64,000 bases of DNA, taken from NCBI GenBank assembly GCA_032027145.1, contig JAVSMP010000001.1, positions 372,001 through 436,000 on the forward strand, in the 5' to 3' direction. The DNA is from Ignavibacterium sp. (GTDB taxonomy: Bacteria; Bacteroidota; Ignavibacteria; Ignavibacteriales; Ignavibacteriaceae). Shown in pieces: positions 1 through 8,298 of this stretch. The translations under genes and the position numbers were made by a program. The first letter of the stretch is position 1; every line of letters begins with the position of its first letter. A model generated the notes under the pieces. It did no database searches. It saw only the letters and a list, made by a program, of their open reading frames with translations, and had not been told where the DNA came from.

Positions 1-1
1 A

Positions 2-559
2 ACTGCGGTTGTTGCTGCATCAGTTGATCATGATACTTCCAAATCTATTCAAGCAGCATTTATGAATTCTTATTTCAGAGTATATTCATCTACTGATATT
101 CTTGGTGTTGAGCTTGGCGGTGCATTTAAAAATGTAATTGCAATCGGTGCGGGAATAATTGACGGTGCCGGCTTTGGTGATAATACAAAGGCTGCAATAA
201 TGACCCGCGGTGTTGCTGAGATCTCTCGACTTGGTTTAGCAATGGGGGCAAAACCTGAAACTTTTGCCGGACTTTCAGGAATTGGCGATCTTATAGTTAC
301 TTGTATGAGCAAACATAGCCGCAATCGCTATGTTGGTGAACAAATTGGTAAGGGTAAAACTCTTAAAGAAGTTTTAAAAAGTATGGATATGGTTGCTGAA
401 GGCGTTGAGACAAGCCGGTCTGCTTCTAAACTTGCTGATAAACATAAAATTGAAGTCCCTATTACTACAGAAGTTTATAAGATATTGTTTGAAGATAAAG
501 ACCCGGTAAAAGCAACAACCGATCTTATGACCCGCGATATGAAAACCGAAAGACATTAA
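2..559 (+). CDS. gpsA: NAD(P)H-dependent glycerol-3-phosphate dehydrogenase, C-terminal part (5' end outside window)
   Basis: Reduces dihydroxyacetone phosphate to sn-glycerol-3-phosphate in the cytosol, the entry step to phospholipids. The frame is open from base 2 and the first ATG at 62 is internal, so the window starts inside the gene. Visible are the all-helical C-terminal domain signatures: [15 protein letters not shown] with the catalytic lysine of the family, [11 protein letters not shown], the [12 protein letters not shown] segment and [14 protein letters not shown]. The end, TRDMKTERH, is a normal family ending. The stop lies only 9 bp before the inverted-repeat element at 569. The Rossmann domain is not in the window. 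Identification is confident. Confidence 0.95.
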   Translation, partial: TAVVAASVDHDTSKSIQAAFMNSYFRVYSSTDILGVELGGAFKNVIAIGAGIIDGAGFGDNTKAAIMTRGVAEISRLGLAMGAKPETFAGLSGIGDLIVTCMSKHSRNRYVGEQIGKGKTLKEVLKSMDMVAEGVETSRSASKLADKHKIEVPITTEVYKILFEDKDPVKATTDLMTRDMKTERH

Positions 560-568
560 CACAAAATT

Positions 569-1044
569 CAATAGAACACGGATAGCGCAGATTACGCTGG
601 TTCACACGGATTTTCGATCATTTGAAAATACTTTTCTCTTAAATTCTGCTTTCTTTCCAAAATTTAATAATAGACCGACTTCAAGATTTGTTGCTTTTAG
701 ATAATTGATCAGTTGAGCTTCATGTTCTTCACATAAACTTTCAGCAGCTTTTAATTCTACTATTACTAAATCTTCGACTATTAAATCTGCAAAGTAATCA
801 CCAACCTCAAACTCATTATAAAACACTTTGACATTTTTCTGCTGATCAACTTTTAGATTTGCTCGCCTAAGTTCAATCTTTAAAGCATTTTCATAAACCT
901 TTTCTAAGAATCCATAACCAAGAGAATTATAAACTTTATAATAAGCTTCAATAATTTTCTTTGTAATATTTTCGTGCAGCATATAAATCCTCCTGTTTTT
1001 AATCTGTGCAAACCCGCGCAATCTGTGTCATCCGCGTTCTATTG
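569..1044. mobile_element. Inverted-repeat-bounded unit carrying a GxxExxY nuclease gene
   Basis: The gap between the converging gpsA and dgt genes is filled by one unit. Its plus-strand left end (CAATAGAACACGGATAGCGC...) matches the minus-strand right end (CAATAGAACGCGGATGACAC...) over about 45 bp, imperfectly, with a shared pattern of ACGGAT, CAGATT, GGTT and CACGGATT/CACAGATT words. The only gene inside is the GxxExxY gene. I see no target-site duplication and no transposase. The same terminal sequence bounds an 84-bp gene-less element at 49587-49670, which suggests a dispersed family. Mobility is inferred, not shown. Confidence 0.55.
602..982 (-). CDS. GxxExxY family protein, PD-(D/E)XK nuclease superfamily
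   Basis: A 126-residue protein with the family motif G-F-L-E-K-V-Y (in GYGFLEKVYENAL) and a PD-(D/E)XK-like core: an Asp in DYFADLIVED followed by VIVELKAAE (E-x-K). The family is widespread and often multicopy; its biological role is not established. The start at 982 is chosen over an upstream start at 1021 because AGGAGG lies 6 bp before this ATG, while the upstream extension (MRGFAQIKNRRIY) is translated inverted-repeat sequence. It sits alone inside the inverted-repeat unit 569-1044, oriented like dgt. The fold is supported by motif; any role in mobility or defence is inference. Confidence 0.8.
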   Translation of the reverse strand: MLHENITKKIIEAYYKVYNSLGYGFLEKVYENALKIELRRANLKVDQQKNVKVFYNEFEVGDYFADLIVEDLVIVELKAAESLCEEHEAQLINYLKATNLEVGLLLNFGKKAEFKRKVFSNDRKSV

Positions 1045-1052
1045 CGATTCAG

Positions 1053-2429
1053 TTACTCTGTTACCCGACCACCCGGTAAAGAAATCCCTTTTATTTTCCG
1101 ATAGATCGAAACAGCATAAGAATCTGTCATTCCTGAAATAAAATCAATTATGCGTAAAAGCCTCTGATAAAGTTCGGGATATTTTTTTTCTCCATAGAAA
1201 AATCTTTTGGGAACGAGATTTATTATTGCTCTATATTTTGGAGTAAGATTATGATTGGAATATTCATTATAGCCAGTGATAAAAGTATCGAGCAAACCGC
1301 CAAGAACTTCATATCCGGCAGCTTCACGTTCAACAACACTTCTATGCCTGTAAATTTTTGCAACAGAAGCTTTCTCAATTTTCTTAAGAGTATTTGATTT
1401 TGAAATTACTGTTACAAGCTCTTTCTTAAATTTTCCTGTAAGAATATCTTTTTCATTTTCCATAAAAGCCTCTGCAACAAGACTTACAAGATCACTAATA
1501 GCTTTTGCCCGCAGATAACCAACCTTTTCATTATCATCTCTCTTTTTGTAGCCTGATAAATCACTCTGATGAATTAATGGCAAAAGTAAATTTTCTGTTT
1601 CTTTAAAAGATAATAATCCCAGACGGAAGCCATCTTCAAGATCCATAATGCTGTAGCAAATATCATCAGCAGCTTCGACAAGAAAAGAAAGCGGATGACG
1701 ATGCCATAAAAAATTTTCGTTTCTTTCAGGTTTTCCCAAACCAGTTTTCTCAGCAACGTGTTTAAATATTTCTTTTTCAGACTGGAAGAAACCAAACTTC
1801 TTGTAAATATTTTTATGTCCATTCCCATATTTAATTTCAAGATCTGTTAAAGATTCTTTTGGGTATTTATTTAATGCAGATAAAGTTGCATAGGTTAACT
1901 GTAATCCACCATCTACATCCTGGTTTTGTAACTTTGTAATTATTCTAAATCCCTGTGCATTTCCTTCAAAGCGAATCAGATCGTTCCATTTTTTCTCATC
2001 ATTAATTTCTTCTTTAAACTTTTTACCATTTCCATTCTTGAAGTATTCAGAGATTGCATCTTCACCTGAATGACCAAATGGCGGATTACCAATATCGTGA
2101 GCAAGACATGCTGCCGCTACAATTTCTCCAAAATGGAATTGTGTAAAATCTTTTTTCAGTTTTGGATGTTTAGCAATTATTCTTTCTCCGACAAGATTGC
2201 CAAGCGATCTTCCAACAACTGATACCTCAAGACTGTGGGTTAATCTTGTATGAACAAAATCACTTTCCGGTAAAGGGAAAACCTGAGTTTTATCCTGCAA
2301 TCTCCTGAAAGCAGGAGAAAAAACTATTCGATCAAAATCTTTTTGAAACTGACTGCGTCCATCTTTTTTTGATTGCTGATTTTTGTCAATGCCAAGACGG
2401 TCATCTGTTAAGAGTAATTTCCAATCCAA
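1053..2429 (-). CDS. dgt: Deoxyguanosinetriphosphate triphosphohydrolase-like protein (HD domain)
   Basis: Hydrolyses dNTPs to deoxynucleosides and triphosphate, controlling nucleotide pools in the cytosol. The 458-residue length fits the family. The metal-binding HD signature is clear: RLTHSLEVSVVGR supplies the first His, and LAHDIGNPPFGHSGEDAI the His-Asp pair and a further His. PAFRRLQDKTQVFPLP upstream is also typical. The start is TTG at 2429 (TTG GAT TGG), preceded by AAAGGAA at a good distance and by a TAGCTTTG box at 2455-2462; there is no better ATG. It converges on gpsA. The subfamily (dGTPase versus general dNTPase) cannot be set from sequence alone. Confidence 0.93.
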   Translation of the reverse strand: MDWKLLLTDDRLGIDKNQQSKKDGRSQFQKDFDRIVFSPAFRRLQDKTQVFPLPESDFVHTRLTHSLEVSVVGRSLGNLVGERIIAKHPKLKKDFTQFHFGEIVAAACLAHDIGNPPFGHSGEDAISEYFKNGNGKKFKEEINDEKKWNDLIRFEGNAQGFRIITKLQNQDVDGGLQLTYATLSALNKYPKESLTDLEIKYGNGHKNIYKKFGFFQSEKEIFKHVAEKTGLGKPERNENFLWHRHPLSFLVEAADDICYSIMDLEDGFRLGLLSFKETENLLLPLIHQSDLSGYKKRDDNEKVGYLRAKAISDLVSLVAEAFMENEKDILTGKFKKELVTVISKSNTLKKIEKASVAKIYRHRSVVEREAAGYEVLGGLLDTFITGYNEYSNHNLTPKYRAIINLVPKRFFYGEKKYPELYQRLLRIIDFISGMTDSYAVSIYRKIKGISLPGGRVTE

Positions 2430-2454
2430 AGTAAATTCCTTTAATTAGTTATTT

Positions 2455-2462
2455 CAAAGCTA
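2455..2462 (-). promoter_or_regulatory. Putative -7 box (TAGCTTTG) for dgt
   Basis: The minus strand reads TAGCTTTG, a match to the Bacteroidetes TAnnTTTG element, about 25 bp before the TTG start of dgt. No clear -33 TTTG at standard spacing is visible, so confidence is modest. The rest of 2430-2694 is AT-rich; just before the next gene it holds two imperfect copies of a 22-bp phrase starting TTAACTCAC (about 2641-2688). Confidence 0.35.
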
Positions 2463-2694
2463 ACTAAAATTACAAAAAAAATATGGAGGAGTATCTTATA
2501 TTTATAAGAAATAGTTCTTTCTTGTTTTCATAATCAGATTCTCAAATAAATTGAGTTTGTTATTACAAAAAAAATCTAATTATATCTGTTAGTTAAGTAA
2601 TCATTTTTAATATAATTTTACATATCATATTTTTAATTAATTAACTCACCTCAAACAGGGATTATTTTAACTCACTTAAAGCAGGGGCTTTATT

Positions 2695-5600
2695 ATGAAA
2701 CATTATTTTGGTTTTGTGTTTGTTGTATTACTTTCTGCAGCATTTTTTAACACAACACTTTTTGCTCAACCAGAGGGAATCTCAATCGTTAAAACTAATA
2801 ACGGTTATAAGGTAAACTTTTCTTTAATGCCATTTGAATACAATCAGGTATTTGGTAATGGTAAAGAGTTTTTAGATATAAAAATTTCAGGTTATGGGGT
2901 TACTCCAGATGTTGGTTTACCGGCTTTACCATTAATATCTTTTAATTTGTTTATAGGTGATAATGAAAAATCACCTTCTGTCCGCATACTAAGTCAGGAT
3001 ATTAAAACTATCACTTTAGATAAACAAATTTATCCTAAACAAATGCCTTGGGAAAAGAACAAATCACTTGATGACAGACCTTTTACTATTAACCAGTCTT
3101 ATTATAATTCAAGAGGTATTGAAAGACAGTTAGTTAGTTTATCCGAACCTTTTAATATTGGCGGTGTTTCCGGAATTATGATAACGATTTATCCCTTTAA
3201 CTATAATCCAAAGGATAATGAACTTGCAATAACTTCATCAGGTACCTTTGAAATCATTTTAAACGATCCTGTTGAAACTGAAGCTAAGAAATCAGACTCA
3301 TTCAATGACTTTCTAAAAGGCATATTTGTTAACTACCAGCCACAGCAAAGTATAAAGTCAATGAGAATGCTTATTATTACTGCACCGACATTTGAATCGG
3401 GGTTATCTTCATTTGTAACACATAAAGGTTCGCAGGGTTTTACTATTGATCTTTTTAATACAACTGCAACCGGAACAACTACAACTGCCATTAAAACTTT
3501 TATTCAGAACAGATACGATGATCCGGCAACAAGACCGGAGTTTGTTATTCTGATCGGAGATGTTCAGCACATTCCATCCTGGATTGGAAGCGGAACGGGA
3601 AGTCCGAATACTGATCTTAATTATGTACAGCTTGCAGGCGGTGATAAATTTGCTGATGCTTTTATCGGAAGATTTTCTGTTACAACTTTGCAGGAATTAC
3701 AAAACGCACTTAATAAATCCATTTATATGGAAACTTATATCTCAACATTGCCTAAAAAAAATATCTGGATGGCATCAACTGATAATTATCAGTACTCTGA
3801 AGGAACACACAATTATTGTATCAACACTCATTTTCAGCCAAACAACTGGGTAAATCTGAAACTCTACACAGTTACTTACAACGCTACTACTCAACAATTG
3901 ATTAATGCTTTAAATGATAATCAGCGGTTTGCAGTTTATTCAGGGCATGGAGCAGAAACATACTGGGCTGATGGTCCGCAATTAACGCAATCACAAGTTA
4001 GAGCATTAACCAATACAGGTATGTATCCATTTATTTACTCATTCTCTTGCGTTACCGGCTCTTATCAGATATCTGAAAGTTTTGGTGAAACCTGGATAAG
4101 AGCCGCAAACGGCGGATCAGGTTTTTATGGCTCATCTGTAAACTCCTATTGGGATGAAGATGATATACTTGAAAGAAGATTATTCGATGCGATGTTTATT
4201 GATGACATTACCCGTATTACTCCTATGTTTGATCAGGCAAAAATATATCTTGCAAATTATTACGGCGGTGTTACAGGAATGGTGTTAAGATATCTAGAAA
4301 TGTATAACCTGATGGGCGATCCTTCTTTACCTGTTGTTAGACAGATTCCGCCTGATACAACTCCGCCTGATCAGATTACAGATTTATCTGTTGGTGATGC
4401 AACCTCAAATTCACTGTCATTAAACTGGACTGCTCCTTATGATTCGACTTTTAATGGAGTTACCTCTTATGATCTGAGATTTTCAACTAATCCGATTACT
4501 AATGATGATGATTTTAATAATGCTGAACAAAGAATATTAACTGGTGTTTCAGATACAGCCGGCACACCAAGATCATTTGTAATTGATGGATTAAATTTTA
4601 ACACAACTTATTACTTTGCTGCAAAAGCAATGGATATGTGGAACAACAAATCAATTATGTCCAATGTGCCAACCGGTGTCACTCTATATACTCCGCTTGC
4701 ATCAGTCAGTGCTGATTCAATACATTGTACTGCAATACCAAACACAACCTTTACAGAATATCTTGTGTTGTCAAATGCATCCTCACAAAATTCAACACTT
4801 GATTATTTGATTGAATTAAAAAACAATACTTTCCCGGATAATGTAATTGTAACTTTAACAGGTGTTAATGATCGCTTCGAAAACCAGATTAAATCAATAA
4901 AAGATTTTCCAAATGATCTGCCGGGATTAAGTTTTGAAGGTTTCGGTGGTCCCGATGCGTTTGGCTACAAATGGATTGACAGTAATGAACCTAACGGACC
5001 AGAATATATTTGGAACGATATCTCTACTACAGGGACATTAGTAACAAACTGGACTGCAACCAGTACTTTTAACCCGAAAGATGAAGGTTATGCAGGACCT
5101 TTTCCATTAGGCTTTAACTTTAAATTTTATGGAAATATTAAAACTCAGATATATGTCAGTTCAAATGGAGTAATATTATTTTCACCAATAACGTCTAACA
5201 TCTATACAAATGCTACAATCCCAAGTACCGCAGTACCAAATGAATTTATCGCACCATTCTGGGATGATCTTGACGGTGTATCTTCCGGTACGGTTCATTA
5301 TAAACAAGACGGCAACAGATTTATAGTGCAGTTTACCGGCTGGCACAGATATTCCAATCAGGGGTCTTTAACATTTCAGGTAGTTCTCTACTCAAGCGGT
5401 AAGATAATGGTTTACTATAACAATATGAGCGGAACACTAAACTCTGCAACAGTTGGAATTGAAAATGCTGCAGGCAATGATGGATTGATGGTTGCCTATA
5501 ATGCTAATTATGTTGCAAATAATTTGGCACTTCAGTTTTCAGCAGAACCTGAATGGTTGGTGTTGAACAATTATTCAGGAACAATTTACGCGGGTAACTC

Positions 5601-6309
5601 AGTAAATATCGGACTGATGATAAATACTGAAGACCTTGAATTGGGTGAGTATTCAATGGATATAGAAATCAGCACTAATGATCCTGCAAATCAAATAATT
5701 GTTGTTCCTGTTTCAATGACAGTGCAGAATGAGGTTCCTGTAGAACTCTTATCCTTTATAGCAGAAATAAAAGATGAGAATGTTTTGTTTAACTGGAGCA
5801 CGGCAACTGAAACAAATAATTCGGGATTTGAAATTCAAAAGATTAAGCCGGAAGACAAAAGCAAAAACTTTGATTGGCTGAAAGTTGGTTTTGTTGAGGG
5901 AAAAGGTACATCAACAGAAAAAACAGTTTACTCGTTTAAAGAAAACAATGTTACTCCGGGTTTATATGCTTACCGCTTAAAGCAAATTGATTTTGATGGT
6001 TCTTTCAAATACAGTAATGAGATTGAGGTAGAAGTATCAACTCCAAAAGAATTTGTACTGTACCAGAATTTTCCAAATCCATTTAATCCGGGAACAACAA
6101 TTAAATTTGCCTTGCCAGTTAAAACAAACTTAAGTTTAAATATTTACAATACCATTGGTGAAGAAGTTGCAGAAATATTTAACGGTGAGATGGAAGAAGG
6201 CTATCATGAAATTATTTTTAATGCATCATACTTATCATCAGGAGTATATTTTTATCAATTAAAAGCCGGAGACTTTGTTCAGACTCGTAAGATGCTTTTA
6301 GCAAAATAG
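2695..6309 (+). CDS. Secreted C25 (gingipain-like) cysteine peptidase with T9SS sorting domain
   Basis: A 1204-residue exported protease. Signal peptide at about 1-24 (hydrophobic, ending TLFAQ). A gingipain-type prodomain precedes the C25 catalytic domain: His418 in YSGHGAETYWADG and Cys452 in FSCVTGSY form the expected dyad, and FVILIGDVQHIPSW is typical of the fold. A fibronectin type III module follows (about 560-660), then beta-rich repeats. The last ~80 residues are a type A T9SS sorting domain: LYQNFPNPFNPGTTIKFALP, then LNIYNTIGEEV, then GVYFYQLKAGDFVQTRKMLLAK. It is monocistronic, closed by a strong terminator at 6353. It should be exported across the outer membrane and either anchored or released. 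Substrate preference (Arg/Lys or other) is not decidable. Confidence 0.9.
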   Translation: MKHYFGFVFVVLLSAAFFNTTLFAQPEGISIVKTNNGYKVNFSLMPFEYNQVFGNGKEFLDIKISGYGVTPDVGLPALPLISFNLFIGDNEKSPSVRILSQDIKTITLDKQIYPKQMPWEKNKSLDDRPFTINQSYYNSRGIERQLVSLSEPFNIGGVSGIMITIYPFNYNPKDNELAITSSGTFEIILNDPVETEAKKSDSFNDFLKGIFVNYQPQQSIKSMRMLIITAPTFESGLSSFVTHKGSQGFTIDLFNTTATGTTTTAIKTFIQNRYDDPATRPEFVILIGDVQHIPSWIGSGTGSPNTDLNYVQLAGGDKFADAFIGRFSVTTLQELQNALNKSIYMETYISTLPKKNIWMASTDNYQYSEGTHNYCINTHFQPNNWVNLKLYTVTYNATTQQLINALNDNQRFAVYSGHGAETYWADGPQLTQSQVRALTNTGMYPFIYSFSCVTGSYQISESFGETWIRAANGGSGFYGSSVNSYWDEDDILERRLFDAMFIDDITRITPMFDQAKIYLANYYGGVTGMVLRYLEMYNLMGDPSLPVVRQIPPDTTPPDQITDLSVGDATSNSLSLNWTAPYDSTFNGVTSYDLRFSTNPITNDDDFNNAEQRILTGVSDTAGTPRSFVIDGLNFNTTYYFAAKAMDMWNNKSIMSNVPTGVTLYTPLASVSADSIHCTAIPNTTFTEYLVLSNASSQNSTLDYLIELKNNTFPDNVIVTLTGVNDRFENQIKSIKDFPNDLPGLSFEGFGGPDAFGYKWIDSNEPNGPEYIWNDISTTGTLVTNWTATSTFNPKDEGYAGPFPLGFNFKFYGNIKTQIYVSSNGVILFSPITSNIYTNATIPSTAVPNEFIAPFWDDLDGVSSGTVHYKQDGNRFIVQFTGWHRYSNQGSLTFQVVLYSSGKIMVYYNNMSGTLNSATVGIENAAGNDGLMVAYNANYVANNLALQFSAEPEWLVLNNYSGTIYAGNSVNIGLMINTEDLELGEYSMDIEISTNDPANQIIVVPVSMTVQNEVPVELLSFIAEIKDENVLFNWSTATETNNSGFEIQKIKPEDKSKNFDWLKVGFVEGKGTSTEKTVYSFKENNVTPGLYAYRLKQIDFDGSFKYSNEIEVEVSTPKEFVLYQNFPNPFNPGTTIKFALPVKTNLSLNIYNTIGEEVAEIFNGEMEEGYHEIIFNASYLSSGVYFYQLKAGDFVQTRKMLLAK

Positions 6310-6352
6310 AATTGCTGCACTGATTTTATCGAAATATAAGTATATGTAATTT

Positions 6353-6376
6353 AAGGTACGGAAAAACCGTACCTTT
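6353..6376. terminator. Bidirectional intrinsic terminator between C25 peptidase and methyltransferase genes
   Basis: Perfect 9-bp stem AAGGTACGG / CCGTACCTT with an A5 loop, followed by a T run on the plus strand. On the minus strand the stem sits just after the methyltransferase stop (6377-6379), so it can serve both converging genes. Confidence 0.85.
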
Positions 6377-7120
6377 TTATTTTTCTGCATATATAACCAG
6401 ATCATTTGAAACTCTTGAATCAAATAAACTCTTATCTAATCCGCCAAACAATTGTATTTTATTAAAACCCGTTTTCTTAAACAACTGCTTTAATTCTTTT
6501 GATTTATATGGAAATATTTTTGTTGATATTAATTCCTTATCAAGAGTTTTATCCGCATTAAATTTTAAGATGTTAAAAGTTAAATCATTATTCCCAAAAT
6601 CGTAGAACCGGATAAAGTATTCGTTATCCTTTTTTGTGATGTTTACTATTCGTTCTTTTCCTTTTAAAATCTTTTCGTAATTGAGAACCTGAATCAAAAT
6701 TCTTCCATCAGCTTTCAGCATTTTATAAAATTTACCAAATGATTTTTCCAATTGATCCGGATTAATATTAGCAATTGTATTTCCAAGAGAAACAATTAAA
6801 TCAAATTTGTTGAAAAAACTTTTTGGAATGTTTGCTGCAGAATAATTAAAGAACTGAATTTGTGCATTTGTCTTTTTACAATTCTCTTTTGCGGAATTTA
6901 TCATCTCAATTGAAGGATCAAATGCAGTAACACAAAGCCCTGTTTGAGCCAGTGAAATCGAATCAACACCTGTCCCGCATCCAATATCTGCAGCTTGTTT
7001 TATTTTATCATCTATAAAGTTTACTAAAAGTGTTTTTCGTTTCTGTAATGCAGAATTAAAATCTATCATCTTATCGTAATAGACTGAAGCTGAGCTGTAA
7101 AAAAGATTATTTATTTTCAT
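6377..7120 (-). CDS. Class I SAM-dependent methyltransferase
   Basis: A 247-residue cytosolic methyltransferase of unknown substrate. The Rossmann SAM-binding signature is AADIGCGTGVDSISLA (motif I), followed by VTAFDPSIEMI (acidic end of beta 2), FDLIVSLGNTIANI (motif IV region) and LKADGRILIQVLNY (post-II). The start is set at ATG 7120. An in-frame TTG at 7138 would add six residues but has no better ribosome-binding site. It converges with the C25 peptidase and has no operon partner, so nothing in context indicates the methyl acceptor. The family call is firm; a small-molecule acceptor is only a guess from size. Confidence 0.8.
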   Translation of the reverse strand: MKINNLFYSSASVYYDKMIDFNSALQKRKTLLVNFIDDKIKQAADIGCGTGVDSISLAQTGLCVTAFDPSIEMINSAKENCKKTNAQIQFFNYSAANIPKSFFNKFDLIVSLGNTIANINPDQLEKSFGKFYKMLKADGRILIQVLNYEKILKGKERIVNITKKDNEYFIRFYDFGNNDLTFNILKFNADKTLDKELISTKIFPYKSKELKQLFKKTGFNKIQLFGGLDKSLFDSRVSNDLVIYAEK

Positions 7121-7429
7121 AACAGAATTATAATACAAATACGTTTTAACAATATGTTGTCAAATACCAATATTTAATCTTAAGTTCGCTTAGTATTTGT
7201 CATCATTTTTTGTTTAGCAAAAGCTAATAAACAGCATATCTTATTTGAGAAGTTATTGTTCTTAGTTATAAGAAAATTACAATACTAAAATATTTAATTC
7301 CCGCACTAATTAAATAAAAATAATTATTTACTATAAAGTAATATGGCATTTAATATGTTAATTGAGTAATGCATTATTTATTTACTAATTAACTATATCT
7401 TCCATCAATTTATCTGTAGGGGATAAACA
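7121..7429. other. Intergenic region between divergent genes, nothing recognised
   Basis: About 310 bp, very AT-rich, between the divergent methyltransferase and response-regulator genes. I see no ORF, RNA or strong hairpin. Promoters for both sides must lie here but no convincing TAnnTTTG box stands out. A GGGGAT Shine-Dalgarno-like run sits before the gene at 7430. Confidence 0.4.
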
Positions 7430-7810
7430 ATGGCCAAAATAGCAATAATAGACGACGATCCTGATATTGTTGATGCCAGTAGTTTGGTATTAACATCAAA
7501 AGGATACGATGTCATCACAGCATCAAATCCAACTGATGGTTATAAAATCGTTATGGAACAAAACCCGGATTTAATAATTCTGGATGTAATGATGATTGAA
7601 CCTGATGATGGATTTTTCTTAGCTCAAAAGTTCCGTAAAATGAATGTTGACACACCAATAATTATGTACACATCTGTATCAAAATCATTGGGAATGGAAT
7701 TCGGAGCCAGCGAAATGGTGCCTGTTGATGATTTCGTAGAAAAACCAATATCACCTGAAACATTGGTTGATAAAGTAGAAAAACTTTTAGCAATCCATTT
7801 AAAGGAGTAG
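7430..7810 (+). CDS. Stand-alone response regulator receiver protein (CheY-like)
   Basis: 126 residues, a receiver domain only. Acidic pocket Asp8-Asp9-Asp10 (IAIIDDDPD), phospho-acceptor Asp52 (LIILDVMM), Thr81 (IIMYTS) and Lys105 (FVEKPIS) are all present, so it should be phosphorylatable. There is no output domain. It is the first gene of a tight cluster with the hydrogenase genes: 5 bp to the NuoE-like gene, whose ribosome-binding site overlaps this gene's end. A histidine kinase lies on the far side of the hydrogenase at 11520, a plausible but unproven partner. With no DNA-binding domain it would act by protein contact, perhaps on the enzyme or another regulator. Confidence 0.88.
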   Translation: MAKIAIIDDDPDIVDASSLVLTSKGYDVITASNPTDGYKIVMEQNPDLIILDVMMIEPDDGFFLAQKFRKMNVDTPIIMYTSVSKSLGMEFGASEMVPVDDFVEKPISPETLVDKVEKLLAIHLKE

Positions 7811-7815
7811 AGTAA

Positions 7816-8289
7816 ATGCTTGTAGTTGAAAAAAATGCTCTCTCCGAAGAGATAGAGGGCTATGTAAATAAATACGGAAATGACCGGTCATCTCTTATGC
7901 CTGTGCTTCAGGCAATCCAAAGAAAGCACAGCTATATTAATGATTTTGCACAGCAGGAAGTTGCAAGATTGCTTGATATTCATCCTGTCGAAGTTTTTAG
8001 TGTGATATCTTTTTATTCCTTTCTTCATTCTAAACCAACCGGTAGAAATATTGTAAGATTGTGCCAGACTATATCCTGCGATATGGCTAACAAATCAAAA
8101 ATTGTTCAGGCAATTGAACGCGAACTGGGAATAAAATTTGGTGAAACAACCAAGGATAACAGAATAACACTTGAGTTTACAAACTGTATTGGTATGTGCG
8201 ATCAGGGACCAGCTATGATAGTTAATGATCGTGTTTATACAAAACTTGATCCCGAAAAAGCTGTCAATATTCTTAATGAAATAAAGTAG
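7816..8289 (+). CDS. hydC: NADH-dependent [FeFe]-hydrogenase, NuoE-like [2Fe-2S] subunit (HydC type)
   Basis: 157 residues with a thioredoxin-like [2Fe-2S] fold as in complex I subunit NuoE. The four cluster cysteines follow the family pattern: CQTISC and, about 40 residues later, CIGMC. The N-terminal helical part (LMPVLQAIQRKHSYIN, ARLLDIHPVEVFSVISFYSFL) is also characteristic. AAAGGAG sits just before its ATG. It is co-transcribed with the NuoF-like (9 bp downstream) and HydA-like subunits. Together they form the soluble HydABC module that couples NAD(H) to protons or H2. Alone it could be a complex I subunit, but the hydrogenase catalytic gene in the same operon settles the role. Confidence 0.9.
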   Translation: MLVVEKNALSEEIEGYVNKYGNDRSSLMPVLQAIQRKHSYINDFAQQEVARLLDIHPVEVFSVISFYSFLHSKPTGRNIVRLCQTISCDMANKSKIVQAIERELGIKFGETTKDNRITLEFTNCIGMCDQGPAMIVNDRVYTKLDPEKAVNILNEIK

Positions 8290-8298
8290 GGAGAAAAA

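Noticed and set aside
2641-2688. Two copies of a TTAACTCAC phrase upstream of the C25 gene as an operator
   Set aside because: Only about two thirds of positions match and the phrase also resembles an intergenic repeat; not enough to call a regulatory site.
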